This document shows positions 29,823 to 40,072 of a stretch of 64,000 bases of DNA, one piece after another. Location: assembly GCF_008033235.1 (NCBI RefSeq), contig NZ_CP042432.1:3658001-3722000 (forward strand), given 5' to 3'. Numbering within the stretch: position 1 is the first letter of the stretch; each line of letters starts with the position of its first letter. The stretch is from Anseongella ginsenosidimutans. GTDB taxonomy: Bacteria; Bacteroidota; Bacteroidia; Sphingobacteriales; Sphingobacteriaceae. The notes beneath the pieces are model-generated. The model had not been told where the DNA came from, ran no database searches, and saw only the letters and a program-made list of their open reading frames with translations. The position numbers and the translations under genes were made by a program.

Positions 29823-30689
29823 CTATGCCACTTGTTTTAGTGCTTGCCCGTAGACGGTCAACGGGACTTGGTCATCCAGGCTCTGATGTCGTCTCTGGGT
29901 ATTATAATACTCAAAATAGACCTGTAGGCCTCGGTAGCATTCCAGTCCGTCGCTGGCCGGGAACAGGTATACGTGTTCGTACTTGACACTTCTCCACAGG
30001 CGTTCTATGAAAATATTGTCAATTGCCCGGCCTTTACCGTCCATACTGAGTTTGATTCCCCGTTCAGGATGGGTAACCCAATCACAGAACTCATAAGCGG
30101 TGAACTGGCTTCCCTGATCAGTATTGAGAATCTCCGGACAACCATGCCGGGCGATGGCTCCTTGTAGGGTCTGTTTACACCAATCCGCGCTCATGGCGTT
30201 GCTCAGCGACCAGCCTACCACATAGCGACTGTACAGATCAATAATGGCACATAGATACAGGTAGCCGCCCTGCACCGGAATATAGGTGATGTCCATGGCC
30301 CACGCCTGATTAGGGCGCACAATTTTGAGCCCCTTCAACAGGTATTTGTATACCCTATGTAAGGCCCCTTTTCCTTTTTTGGAGGTATTGGGCTTAGGGC
30401 CTGTGGCCGAGAGTCCCATCAGCCGGTAAAGTCGCTCAATGCGTTTAGGATTGATCTTATAGCCTTTGTCCTTCCTTAGCCAGGTGGTCATGCGAGGAAC
30501 CCCAAGCCAGGGATGTAACAGGTATTCTTCATCAATCAGGCGCATAAGCTCCAGATTCAGCTCGCTTTCTCCCAAGGGCTTATAATAAAAACTGCTGCGA
30601 GGAACCTCAAGAAGCTCGCACTGACGGACAATACTCAACATTCCGGCCTTGTCAATATGTCGCTGACGTTGCTGTTTATCCTGGCTCAT
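29823..30689 (-). CDS. IS3-family transposase OrfB
   Basis: 288 aa with an HTH_21-like N-terminus and an rve integrase core: WAMDITYIP (Asp), NTDQGSQFT (Asp), then a C-terminal Glu region (DNIFIERLWRSVKYEH). It differs from copy B by at least one residue (Glu for Lys in YEHVYLF). It can be made as a fusion with OrfA by a -1 shift. Confidence 0.93.
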   Translation of the reverse strand: MSQDKQQRQRHIDKAGMLSIVRQCELLEVPRSSFYYKPLGESELNLELMRLIDEEYLLHPWLGVPRMTTWLRKDKGYKINPKRIERLYRLMGLSATGPKPNTSKKGKGALHRVYKYLLKGLKIVRPNQAWAMDITYIPVQGGYLYLCAIIDLYSRYVVGWSLSNAMSADWCKQTLQGAIARHGCPEILNTDQGSQFTAYEFCDWVTHPERGIKLSMDGKGRAIDNIFIERLWRSVKYEHVYLFPASDGLECYRGLQVYFEYYNTQRRHQSLDDQVPLTVYGQALKQVA

Positions 30690-30961
30690 GACAAGGCTTT
30701 TTTTAAAAAATCAATCTCGACCTTTTGCTGGCCGATCACCTTCAAATAATGCTCTTCCTTCTCCTGGGCCTCGCTTTTGGCATCCTTTACTGGTTTGTCA
30801 AAAACGGCGCTGGCATTTTTCAAAAACTGAGTCTTCCAGGTAGTGATCTGCGTGGGATGGATCTCGTACTTGCGACCAAGCTCCTGAATCGTGTAACGCT
30901 CGCTCAAGGCCTCCATGACCACCTTGACTTTAAACTCCGAAGTAAACTTTCTCCTACTCAT
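30686..30961 (-). CDS. IS3-family transposase OrfA
   Basis: 91 aa, a helix-turn-helix protein (RRKFTSEFKVKVVMEAL, IQELGRKYEIHPTQITTWK) with a leucine-zipper-like tail. Near its end a run of seven A precedes GCC. A -1 shift there leads straight into the OrfB frame, and the stop also overlaps the OrfB start. Confidence 0.93.
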   Translation of the reverse strand: MSRRKFTSEFKVKVVMEALSERYTIQELGRKYEIHPTQITTWKTQFLKNASAVFDKPVKDAKSEAQEKEEHYLKVIGQQKVEIDFLKKALS

Positions 30962-31597
30962 GATACAGTAAATTTAATCAAAATTCTAACTTAACTTACT
31001 GTCCGATTTTCGGGGGGAATTATATACAAAGTTCTTAAAACGGTGTCTGATCTGGAGTTGATTTCCGTTTCGCTTAAGTTTTTAAGTTGAAAATTATCCT
31101 TCCGGAGATTGGCTTTCGCTCTCTGCAATCTCTTTTTAATGGTTTCAGGTTTTGCCAAAAAAGCATCTGTAATTTCTTCAGTGCTAAAACCGCAAAGTAT
31201 TTGAAGCGCCAAACAAATCTGGGCTTCGGGTGAATTTGCAGGGCTACAAACTGCGAAAATCATTGCTAACTGGCTGTCTGAAATATTTTGATCATTAAAC
31301 TCAAAATATTCTATCGTTTCGTTCGGCCCTATGGCTTCCTTAATTTGCGTGTCATAAAGAACAATTCGTTTAAGATAATCTTTGGCTTTGTTTCTGGCAA
31401 CTGCATAAAGCCAGGCAGCAGGATTTGCCGGTACTCCCTTAGTTGTCCAATGTTCGACCGCTTTTAAAAAAGTTTCGCTCGTAATGTCTTCGGCAATTTC
31501 AATATGCTTTAAACCAAAATGACGGCATAAAACAGCCGTCATTTTAGGATATTCCTGTTGGAATAAGTGTGGTAAAAGCCCGTTATTTGATTTTCTA

Positions 31598-31942
31598 TTA
31601 ATCACGTTTTAAAACTTCACGAACTTCAATACTTCCACCTACCTGATCAAAAATCGGACTTGCTTTTGCCATTTCTGTCGCTTCCTCAATGGTCTCAGCT
31701 TTTACTACAATGTAACCGCTAATAAATTCTTTAATCTCGGTAAATGGCCCATCCGTTACCACGTTGTTTGGCCTTACGGTTTTTGCACTTTCTGTAAGCG
31801 GTAAGAGCGTATTGCCTTTATCGGCCAACCTGTTTTGAGCGGCAATACTTCCTAACCAATCCATTCGTTCGCGCATTTGCTCGGGCGATGCCTGGAAGTC
31901 CGAAATGTCTTTCAATCTGAAAATTAATGCAAATTCTTTCAT
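31598..31942 (-). CDS. DGPF-type YciI-like protein, partner of the ECF42-like sigma factor
   Basis: 114 aa from the ATG at 31942 (MKEFALIFRLKD); the frame extends to 32131 without support. It contains the literal motif VTDGPFTEIKEFISGY, giving the DGPF name, and a C-terminal SIEVREV strand. It lies directly upstream of, and overlaps, the sigma-factor gene, the standard ECF42 arrangement. DGPF proteins are small and of unknown biochemistry. Confidence 0.9.
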   Translation of the reverse strand: MKEFALIFRLKDISDFQASPEQMRERMDWLGSIAAQNRLADKGNTLLPLTESAKTVRPNNVVTDGPFTEIKEFISGYIVVKAETIEEATEMAKASPIFDQVGGSIEVREVLKRD

Positions 31943-32135
31943 GTTTAAAATTTTAATGTTCGTACTAATGACGATTGACATTCTTAAACGGGGACAAAGT
32001 TCGTTGATTTTTTTCTCTTTGTCTGTTTTTCCTCGTAGGCAAAGCTCACAAAGGCGAATTTCCCATGGAATAGGCTGGCCGAAGCTGTCATTGTACTTTT
32101 CTATAGCGCCAGCTTTACTGCCTCGCCGCAATACC

Positions 32136-32187
32136 GTCCGGAATAGAACGGTGTCCGGAATAGAACAGGACGTGTCCGGAATCGGAC
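32136..32187. promoter_or_regulatory. Three tandem GTCCGGAATMGRAC sites
   Basis: Copies at 32136-32149, 32153-32166 and 32174-32187, at 17- and 21-base spacing. The third is a perfect palindrome GTCCG-N4-CGGAC; the others are near-palindromes. They lie about 90 bases before the FtsX/MacB permease start and upstream of the divergent DGPF-sigma genes. They look like a multi-site operator. The binding protein is unknown. Confidence 0.6.
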
Positions 32188-34540
32188 AAAGTGCCGGGAC
32201 AATGCGCCTTTAAGGCCATTTTGAAAGGGTTGCGGATATGGCAGCCTTCTTGTGGAGACAGCAGGAAACCGGCGCCCATGCTAAAAAATTATTTCAAGAT
32301 CGCGTTCAGGAACCTTGCAGGAAACAAGTTGTTTAGCGGCCTGAATATTCTCGGGTTAGCCACAGGCATGACCTGCAGCATGTTCATTTTTTTATGGGTG
32401 AAGAACGAATTGAGCTTCGATAAGTTCCATGCAAACGCGGATAAAATATACCGTGTGACCGCTGAATTATCTGATGATGTTAAAGCAGCGGTAGTTCCGC
32501 CTCCGCTGGCAACAGCTATTAAAACTGAAATACCTGCCATTAAGGACGCTACAAGGCTGATCCCTTTGAAGGAAATGATCACCGCAGGCACCAAAAAGTT
32601 TGAAGAAAAAAACATCTACTTTGCAGACACCAACTTTCTGAAAATATTCAGCTATCCTTTACTGGAGGGCAATGCGCTCACCGCGCTTTCTTCACCTGAC
32701 GCAGTAGTATTGACCGAAGCAACCGCCAGAAGATACTTTAACAGTGCCCAGGCTGCGGTCGGGAAAACGATCTTTATAGACAATGATATAACAGGAACTC
32801 ACCTGCGGGTAACGGGAGTTCTCAAAAACATCCCTTCCAGCTCGCATTTGCAATTTGACCTCTTATTATCAACGAAGTTATATGAAAGAATGGGTAACGC
32901 AAAAGTCTGGGATAATTATGCGGCCTATGTTTATTTTCAGCTCGCCGGCAATTTCAAGATTACGCCCGCTTCCATTAATGCAATTGAGAAACAAATTAAT
33001 GCGGTTAAAAATAGAAATGATCAATCGGACACCAGGTCCTCACTGTCGGTACAGGCGCTTACCGATATTCACCTCCGTTCTGATTTCATGCTCGATGTGG
33101 AGGGCCAGGGCAGCATCAGGCATGTAACGATCTTTTCCCTGGTGGCTATCTTTATCTTACTTATCGCCTGTATCAACTTCGTAAACTTATCCACGGCGTT
33201 TTCCTCGCAAAGGGCAAAAGAAGTGGGGCTCCGTAAAACTGTTGGCGCACAGCGCGGCCAGCTTATCTTCCAGTTTATGGGCGAGGCCCTCCTGCTCGCT
33301 TTTACTTCGCTTGCCCTGGCAATTGCTCTGACAGCTTTACTGATCCCATTCTTTAATGAGCTTGCATCAACATCAATTTCATTCAATTTGTTCAGCATGA
33401 AAATGGTGGGAGCCCTGTTTGGAATGGCTGCCATCGTGGGCTTGTTATCCGGTAGTTATCCCGCTTTCGTTTTATCATCTTTCAACCTGCAAAAAATACT
33501 GAAAGGCTCACAGGCTTCCCCTGCCGGGAAAAGATCTTTCAGAAATGGACTGATCGTACTGCAGTTTGTTATATCGGTTATCTTAATGATCAGCACACTG
33601 GTTGTCTATCAACAGCTGCAATTCATAAAAAACAGGGATATCGGCTTCGATAAAAATAACCTGCTCTATGTGAAAATGCCGGAGGTAGGCGACCTGAAAG
33701 ACAATAAAGATGCATTGAAAGCTATGCTGGACCAATATCCGGGCATCAGCGAATACACCATTACCGACCATTTGCCCACGTACCTGACCGCAGGAGGGCG
33801 CTTATCATGGCCAGGCGCGGACCCGCAAAAACAAGTGATCGGCTTCCGCTTGCGGACCGATGAGAACTTTATAAAAACGTTCGGCATGCGCCTGGCCGCC
33901 GGCCGCTTCTTTTCCGGGGATTTTAAGGGAGACGACAGCAGTTATGTAGTAAACGAAACAGCCACAAAAATAATGGGCATCGCTCCTTCAGAAGCCATTG
34001 GGAAAAAAATTACGATGGGCGGCAGAGAAGGGGAAATCATAGGTGTAGTGAACGACTTTAACTTTCAACCGGTGCGCCAATTGGTAGAACCACTGGTAAT
34101 AAGAAATAATTTTTCCGGCGGATACCTGGTCATGCGTACATCTCCGGGCAATATTCAGCACATCATCGAACAACTAAAGGAAATTTTCGTCAACATTTAC
34201 GACGATTACCCTTTCTCCTACGGGTTCGTCAATGAAGATTTATCCAAATTATACGCCACCGAACGTCAGATGGGAAAATTATTCAATGCCTTTTCCGTTT
34301 TATCAATCATTATTTCTTCCCTGGGGCTTTTTGGCCTGACCACCTACACGATCCAGAAGCGCACAAAGGAGATTGGCGTGCGCAAAGTTTTAGGCGCTTC
34401 GGTTTCGAGCGTAATTACCTTACTGTCCAAAGTGTGATCGGAAAATAACAATGTACAGTTTTCGGAAAACAACGATGTACAGGAATCGGAAAATAGCAAT
34501 GCACAGTTTTCCGGATTTCGGAAAATAAGGATGCACGATT

Positions 34541-34572
34541 TTTTCAGCGGGGAGCGCGCTCCCCGCTGAAAA
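34541..34572. repeat. 32-bp perfect palindrome upstream of istA
   Basis: Sixteen-base arms centred at 34556/34557, mostly GC (CAGCGGGGAGCG and complement), between the left-end repeats and the istA start at 34620. In RNA it would fold into a very stable hairpin. It may block transcription coming in from the host gene. Confidence 0.7.
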
Positions 34573-34619
34573 GTTGCCAGTTTCGCGGCAGTTTTAACTA
34601 ATACTTAACTGCTGCAAAG

Positions 34620-36175
34620 ATGGACAAAAAGACCATTCATCACTGGATCATGTATCACGAAATTCAAAAAAGACACACCTCGGGAGAGAGTTATTCTAAG
34701 ATCGCCGCTGATTTAGGCCTTGACCGCCGGACGGTGAGACGCTATACGCAAATGAACGAGGAAGCCTTCGAGGTTTTCCTGCTGGGACAGACAGAGCGCA
34801 GGAAGCTGCTGGCCCCTTACGAAGAGTTTGTAAGAGAACGTCTGACAACCCTTCCCTCAGCCAGCACCGCTCAGGTACACGATTGGCTGAAAGAGCATCA
34901 CGCCGATTTTCCATCCACCATAGGTCCCCGCACGGTGTACAACTTCGTGATGTGGGTACGGGGAAAGCACCGGATTCCTTGTGAAGAAAAAGTCCGGGAG
35001 TACTTTCCGGTGGAAGAACTGCCCTACGGGTTTCAGGCACAGGTGGATTTCGGACAATGCGTACTGCGACAGGCTGGGGGCGGGCGACAGAAGGTCTATT
35101 TTCTGGCGTTGGTACTATCGCGAAGCCGGATGAAATACCTGTATTTCCTGGATCGTGCCTTTACCACCGAGGAAGCCATCGATGCCCATGAGGCCGCTTT
35201 TGCCTACCTGGGAGGGATGCCCATGGAGATCGTTTACGATCAGGACAGGTTGTTCCTGGTGGATGAACGGCTGGGCGATCTGCTGTTGACCCAAGGCTTT
35301 AAGCAGTATGTTTTTGAACAACAGTTCGGGCTTTACTTCTGTCGCAAAGCGGATCCTCAGAGCAAGGGTAAGGTAGAGAACGTGGTAGGTTACGTGAAAA
35401 AGAACTTTCTGTATGGCAGGGTGTATCATGACCTTCCCACCCTGCAGATCCAGGGAATCGCCTGGCTGGAGCGCACCGGGAATGCCTTGACTCACGGAAC
35501 CACCGGGAAGATCCCGGCAGAGGAATGGGAAATTGAAAAACAGCATCTGAAATCCTGGGCCCCGGTCAGTCTGCTGAGCGATTGGGTGATGGGTACGGTG
35601 CGCAAAAACAATACGTTCAATTTCAGGGGGAATGTCTATTCAGTGCCTCAGGGGACTTACCGGGGAAAAAATAGTTACCTCAAGCTCCGCATCGGCGAAG
35701 GAGACGCCTTACTGGTCTACACCACTGCGGAGGAACTATTGTGCCGCCATCAGATCCCCCAGGTAACGGGAATGTGATCATCAATACCGATCATAAGCGG
35801 GATAAGTCGGCCAAAATCACCGAATTGATCACCCAGATAGCCGCTTTGTTTGACCAGCCGGAAGCGGCCACGGGCTTCCTGGAACGTATCCGGCGGGACA
35901 AACCCCGCTACGTGCGGGATCATTTGCTGGTGATTCGCGAGCTGGCCGCCACGGGCAATACCGGAGCCTTACAGGATGCCCTTTCGGAATGCCAGGAAAA
36001 GCAACTCTTTTGTGCCATGGCTTTTAAAGCCTTGTTTAACGCGTGCAGCCAGCGAAACCAGGTGTGTTCCCCTGGAAATAAAATCAAACTGCTGGATCCC
36101 GCCAGTCTCACAAAAGCGGAAATCCTCCCCGCCAAAAGTGACGTCAACTTTTACGAACGCTTCTTTGAAAACTAA
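34620..36175 (+). CDS. istA: IS21 transposase IstA, interrupted by one frameshift
   Basis: Frame 1 runs 34620-35777 and continues in the next frame from about 35757 to 36175. One base is missing in a C run at 35756-35760. Joined, the product is about 518 aa, the normal length. HTH_IS21 lies near residues 10-50 (SKIAADLGLDRRTVRRY), with an rve core showing QVDFGQ (Asp), EIVYDQD (Asp) and a Glu near KGKVENVVGYVKK. The tail has HKRDKSAKI. The defect is small and may be a base-calling error. Confidence 0.88.
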
Positions 36176-36201
36176 CGAGAATCCTTAAAACAACAAACAA
36201 C

Positions 36202-36957
36202 ATGAACACGGTAGAAACCATTCAGAAACAGTGTCAGCTGCTGCGCTTAGGCGCCGTGGCCTACCAGGTAGAGGCCCTGGCCGATCAGGCGGCAGGCGAG
36301 GGAATCAGCTACTTGCAATTTGCTCAACGCCTGCTGGAAAGCGAAATCGATCAGCGCCGGGAGCGGGATCTGGAGCGTCGAAAAAAAGCGGCGCACCTGC
36401 CCGCCAGACATCGCCTGGAGCAGTTTGACACCACCGGGCAGGAAAACCTTCCTCCCGCACGCCTTCAGCAGCTGAAAGAGCTCTCCTGGCTGGATCAGCA
36501 GTTTAATATCATCCTGATGGGTCCCCCGGGAACCGGTAAAACGCTGCTGGCAGCCGGACTTTGCCACCAGGCTATCGGTCAGGGCTATCGCGCCTACTTC
36601 CGCACCATGCAGGAACTCGTCGATATCCTGAAGGCCCGGGAACTTTCTGCTCGTGCTAAAACCGATTACAGGCGATTGTGCAAAGCCCAGCTCATTGTCA
36701 TCGATGACCTGATGATGACACCCCAGAGCAGCACTGAGGCGAATTTATTCTTTCACTTTATCAACCAGCTCCACGAACAGACCTCTTTTGTCATTACCAC
36801 CAACAAATCTCCCAAACAATGGGTCGAGGTGCTTGGTGACGAGGTGTTGACCACCGCCTTGCTGGATCGACTGCTTTATCGATGTGAGGTCATCCAGCAT
36901 GCCGGGCAAAGCTACCGGATGAAACATCGCAAATCAATCTTTGAAACTTTAAGTTAA
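36202..36957 (+). CDS. istB: IS21 ATP-binding helper IstB
   Basis: 251 aa AAA+ protein with Walker A GPPGTGKT near residue 110, Walker B LIVIDDL near residue 170 and a sensor with FVITTNK. IstB assembles on target DNA and stimulates IstA. It follows istA by 26 bases. Confidence 0.95.
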   Translation: MNTVETIQKQCQLLRLGAVAYQVEALADQAAGEGISYLQFAQRLLESEIDQRRERDLERRKKAAHLPARHRLEQFDTTGQENLPPARLQQLKELSWLDQQFNIILMGPPGTGKTLLAAGLCHQAIGQGYRAYFRTMQELVDILKARELSARAKTDYRRLCKAQLIVIDDLMMTPQSSTEANLFFHFINQLHEQTSFVITTNKSPKQWVEVLGDEVLTTALLDRLLYRCEVIQHAGQSYRMKHRKSIFETLS

Positions 36958-37443
36958 TCCATTACCTTTGGCCCCATCGTGCATCCTTATTGCCGATACA
37001 GCCACTTTCGTTGTACATCCTTATTTTCCATTAGATGTACATTGTTACTTTCCGTACACACCAAAGATTTCATCAAGCTCGTTTTGATCGCAATCGTCCT
37101 CGCGACTCCTGTTGCCTGGTATATCATGAACCGGTGGCTGCAGGATTTCACCTACCGGATTGAAGTGAAATGGTGGATGTTCGCCCTCGCCGGGCTATTG
37201 GCGGTAGTGATCGCCCTGCTTACAGTTAGTTTTCAGTCCGTGAAGACTGCGCTGATGAACCCGGTAAAGTCCCTGCGGTCGGAGTAGCCGTCATTAGCCA
37301 ATCCATTAATAGGGAACCGTGTTTTTTAGTTCGATTGGATAACGGCGAACTAAAGTAGAAACCGGACGTATTTACTTTAACATAGTAATTTATACTTTTC
37401 ACGCAAACACCATACATTTACGGAAACGACCTAAACATATCTG

Positions 37444-38556
37444 ATGTCTGAAATAAATACCTTAGCTGCTTTCTATGCCTTTTCGGGAGGCGCATTATGG
37501 CTATTAGGATCCCTGCTTTTTATTGGGTTCGATAAAACGAATACCCAAGCCAACCGGTGGCTTGGAGCATTCTATTGTATCCTTGCATGCGCTTTTACCC
37601 AACTTTTCCTGGAAGGATTCGGAATTGGTGGGGGTTTCTTTATTCATCTGCTTGAACTGCCAAGATGGGCTATGCTCCCCTGCCTTTATATGGCGGTAAA
37701 CCATTACGTATCACCTTCTTCACTCAAAAAAGACTGGCTTCTCCATTTCGTGCCTTTCCTGCTTTTCCTTATATTTTCCCTGGTCTACTTAATGCCAGAT
37801 CTCTTTAATGGCCAAAACCATCTACCCGTATTGCCTCCCTGGATACGCTTTATTGTCCGGTATTTTTTCTTTGGCCAGACGGTTTATTACTGGATCGTTT
37901 GTTTCTTTCTGCTCCGCCGCCACCAAAAAAACTTAAAAATGGTGGCTTCCTTTACTGAAAAAATAGATCTGGAATGGCTGAGATATCTGTTGATTTCCGT
38001 GTTATTCTTGATTTTCGTCCGTATACTAAGCATATCCAACATTCACGTAACTTATTATTCCCCTATTCTATATTTTTTGGGGATAATCCTTTTGGCATAT
38101 TTAACACTCTCTCAAAAATCAATTTATGCTACTGAAACATATCCGGCGGCGGAAAAATCGGAAATCACACCAAAAAAGGCGCTAAATGAACGACTTACCC
38201 CTGAACAAGTTGAAGAACTCAAACATATAGTAATGCGAAAAACAGTCGGCGATAAACTATATCTCGACCCAAGCCTGACACTTTCGGCACTTTCAGATAA
38301 AATAGGCATCAGCACCCATGAACTATCCTATATCCTTAATAATGGAGTTGGAAAAAACTTTTATCAGTTCATAAATGAATTACGGACGGAGGAAGCAAAA
38401 TCACTTCTATTATCGGAGGACACCAGGCATTTAGATATGCTCGGCGTCGCTATCAGAGCTGGCTTCAACTCCAAAACTACGTTTTATACTACCTTTAAAA
38501 AAGCAACTAATCTCACCCCTAAAGAATACATTAAAGCAAATTCAGCGGCCGGTTGA
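37444..38556 (+). CDS. AraC-family regulator with seven-helix membrane sensor
   Basis: 370 aa: about seven hydrophobic segments in residues 5-230, then a cytoplasmic AraC DNA-binding domain at about 275-368 (LSALSDKIGISTHELSYILN and VAIRAGFNSKTTFYTTFKK). This architecture is common in Bacteroidota and is thought to sense envelope signals. It lies upstream of two secreted-protein genes on the same strand, possible targets. Confidence 0.9.
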   Translation: MSEINTLAAFYAFSGGALWLLGSLLFIGFDKTNTQANRWLGAFYCILACAFTQLFLEGFGIGGGFFIHLLELPRWAMLPCLYMAVNHYVSPSSLKKDWLLHFVPFLLFLIFSLVYLMPDLFNGQNHLPVLPPWIRFIVRYFFFGQTVYYWIVCFFLLRRHQKNLKMVASFTEKIDLEWLRYLLISVLFLIFVRILSISNIHVTYYSPILYFLGIILLAYLTLSQKSIYATETYPAAEKSEITPKKALNERLTPEQVEELKHIVMRKTVGDKLYLDPSLTLSALSDKIGISTHELSYILNNGVGKNFYQFINELRTEEAKSLLLSEDTRHLDMLGVAIRAGFNSKTTFYTTFKKATNLTPKEYIKANSAAG

Positions 38557-38644
38557 CGGCAATTCTGTTCATGTGCATCCATCCGAACTTCTTCTGATCA
38601 CTTGAGAGTTATCATTGCATCAAAAAAAAATAATTATCAACACA

Positions 38645-39337
38645 ATGAACTCATTCAAGTCTGCAATCGCTCCAAAAATCCGTGTGGTCATCTGTAGCAT
38701 TTTATTCGGAAGCGCATTTCTTGCAACGAACTGTTTTGGACAAGCACACGCCCGTGCAGGTGTTACCGTTATTGCACAAGGAGATAGCCAGCAATCTAAA
38801 ATGGTTCCCCTGGAAAAGTTCGCAGGATATTACCAGTTTCCCAGTAAAGCAGGTTTTATTCAGTTCGAACTAAAAGACAATACGCTTTTTGCTAAACAAG
38901 TATGGGATAACAAAGAGTACCAGCTCATCCGGATCAATGAAACAAACTTTGAATCAAAAAAAGAAGGTCATAAGATCGAGTTCCTGAAAGACAGTTCCGG
39001 CCGGTTGGCCTACGCGAAGCTCTTGGGAAGAATCGTAACGATAAAAGTCGGATTTGATCCCAAAACAATCAAACAATTACCGGCAGCACAACTTAAACGG
39101 CTCGAAGGAACTTACATCCTAAAAGATGACAATAGCCTTAAGATCGATATCCGGTCTTCAGCAGCAGGATTGACGTTAAAGCAGCTATGGGATAATAAAG
39201 AAATTACCTTTACCCCCAGGTCGGAAACCTTTTTTCTGAATGAAGACGGTACTTTCCCGCTGACATTTTTATTGAGCAATGGAGAAGTCGTGCAGGTCAC
39301 CTGTTTTAAAGACGATGTGTGGCTCAAGGCAAAATAA
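38645..39337 (+). CDS. Secreted protein with two DUF3471-like beta repeats
   Basis: About 230 aa from the ATG at 38645, with a signal peptide ending near FGQA. Two tandem copies of one unit are visible: LEKFAGYYQF..LFAKQVWDNKEYQL and LKRLEGTYILKDD..LTLKQLWDNKEITF. DUF3471-type units are usually C-terminal to serine hydrolases; here they stand alone. The function is unknown. Confidence 0.75.
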   Translation: MNSFKSAIAPKIRVVICSILFGSAFLATNCFGQAHARAGVTVIAQGDSQQSKMVPLEKFAGYYQFPSKAGFIQFELKDNTLFAKQVWDNKEYQLIRINETNFESKKEGHKIEFLKDSSGRLAYAKLLGRIVTIKVGFDPKTIKQLPAAQLKRLEGTYILKDDNSLKIDIRSSAAGLTLKQLWDNKEITFTPRSETFFLNEDGTFPLTFLLSNGEVVQVTCFKDDVWLKAK

Positions 39338-39923
39338 GCAATATTGAGAATGCGGAAGTTAGCTCGCCAATGTCTTTTAATTTGGTATGCATTCGTCTTC
39401 TCGGCGCCAGACGGGATAGCACAGCAAGTGGCAGATGAAACTTTTAACTATCCGGTTCCTATGCCGGCATACAAGGTAGGAAGCGGCCCCCTAATCGTAT
39501 TTGATGAAGCGCATAATAATGCATCGACATTGAAGGGAGCCTATGCCGCCTTTGGTAAACTACTCGAAAGTGACGGCTATAAGGTAGTAAGCAGCAAAGA
39601 AAAAGTAAGTTTCGGGCTTCTTAAAAAAGCAAAGATCTACGTAACCGTGAATGCGATGTATGACATGGAAGACTGGAACCTGCCAGCGAGATCAGCCTTT
39701 TCTCAAGAAGAAATAAATGAATTGTCAAATTGGGTTGCAGATGGAGGCAGTTTATTTCTTGTAACGGATCATATGCCATGTGGGGCTTCTGTTAATGAAC
39801 TGGCAGGAAGATTTGGAGTAAACGTCATAAACGGTTTCGCACTTAGAAGGGATGGTCAGCCAGAGGTATTTTCAAAGGAGAGAAAGACACTTACCTCCAA
39901 TAAGATTACCGGCCCTCCCGGCA

Positions 39924-40072
39924 AAGAGATCGACAGTATTATGTGTTGGGGAGGGACGGGGTTTATTGTTCCGCCAAATGCCTACGTTATTTCCCTATTG
40001 GGGGAGGATTACAGCATATATCTTCCAAGCGATGTTTCGCAAATAAAAAGGCCTTTGGCGGACACCATACCC
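39924..40072. repeat. 149-bp direct repeat, left copy (target duplication of IS copy B)
   Basis: Same sequence and length as 41911-42059; both copies touch the IS ends. Together with the 418-bp repeat of copy A it shows variable target-duplication length for one element. Confidence 0.93.

Larger units (their letters stand above)
29646..31024 (-). mobile_element. IS3-family element, copy A, 1379 bp
   Basis: Ends TATAATTCCCCCCGA on both sides (inverted), flanked by the 3-bp target duplication TAC (29643-29645 and 31025-31027). It carries orfA and orfB, which overlap by ATGA. It interrupts the sigma-factor gene. The second copy is at 58742-60120. Confidence 0.93.
28979..31605 (-). pseudogene. 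ECF42-type sigma factor with C-terminal TPR-like domain, split by an IS3 element
   Basis: N-terminal part 31605-31025 and C-terminal part 29645-28979; removing the IS and one TAC gives a continuous 414-aa frame. Sigma2 (AEDITSETFLKAVEHW, AWLYAVARNKAKDYLK) and sigma4 (CGFSTEEITDAFLAKPETIKKRLQRAK) precede a DUF6596/TPR-like extension (NEGYFS, SEAVRL, then AKAVAYYQQAIQL). ECF42 sigma factors have this layout and sit beside DGPF proteins, and so does this one. The insertion separates promoter recognition from the C-terminal domain, which ECF42 needs, so function is probably lost. Confidence 0.88.
34433..37060 (+). mobile_element. IS21-family element, 2628 bp
   Basis: The terminal inverted repeats begin TGTG and continue CGGAAA.TAACAATG. 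The target duplication CCAAAG is seen at 34427-34432 and 37061-37066. Multiple transposase-binding repeats occupy both ends, three or four copies of the GGAAAATA..AATG..CA motif. istA and istB are in order. Confidence 0.93.
32278..37287 (+). pseudogene. ABC transporter permease of FtsX/MacB type, split by an IS21 element
   Basis: 5' part 32278-34432 and 3' part 37067-37287; removing the IS and one CCAAAG restores a 791-aa frame (VITLLSK joined to DFIKLVL). A start with MLKNYFKIAFRNLAGNKLFS is typical. There is one N-terminal membrane helix, a large periplasmic domain, FtsX helices at about residues 285-460, and a second FtsX set at the C-terminus. The family exports peptides or lipoproteins with a separate ATPase, which is not adjacent here. 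The element removes the last two helices, so the gene is inactive as it stands. Confidence 0.9.

Noticed and set aside
34620-36175. IstA break as a programmed frameshift
   Set aside because: IS21 transposases are not known to use this, and the change is a one-base loss in a C run like the three in the giant gene. An error or mutation is simpler.
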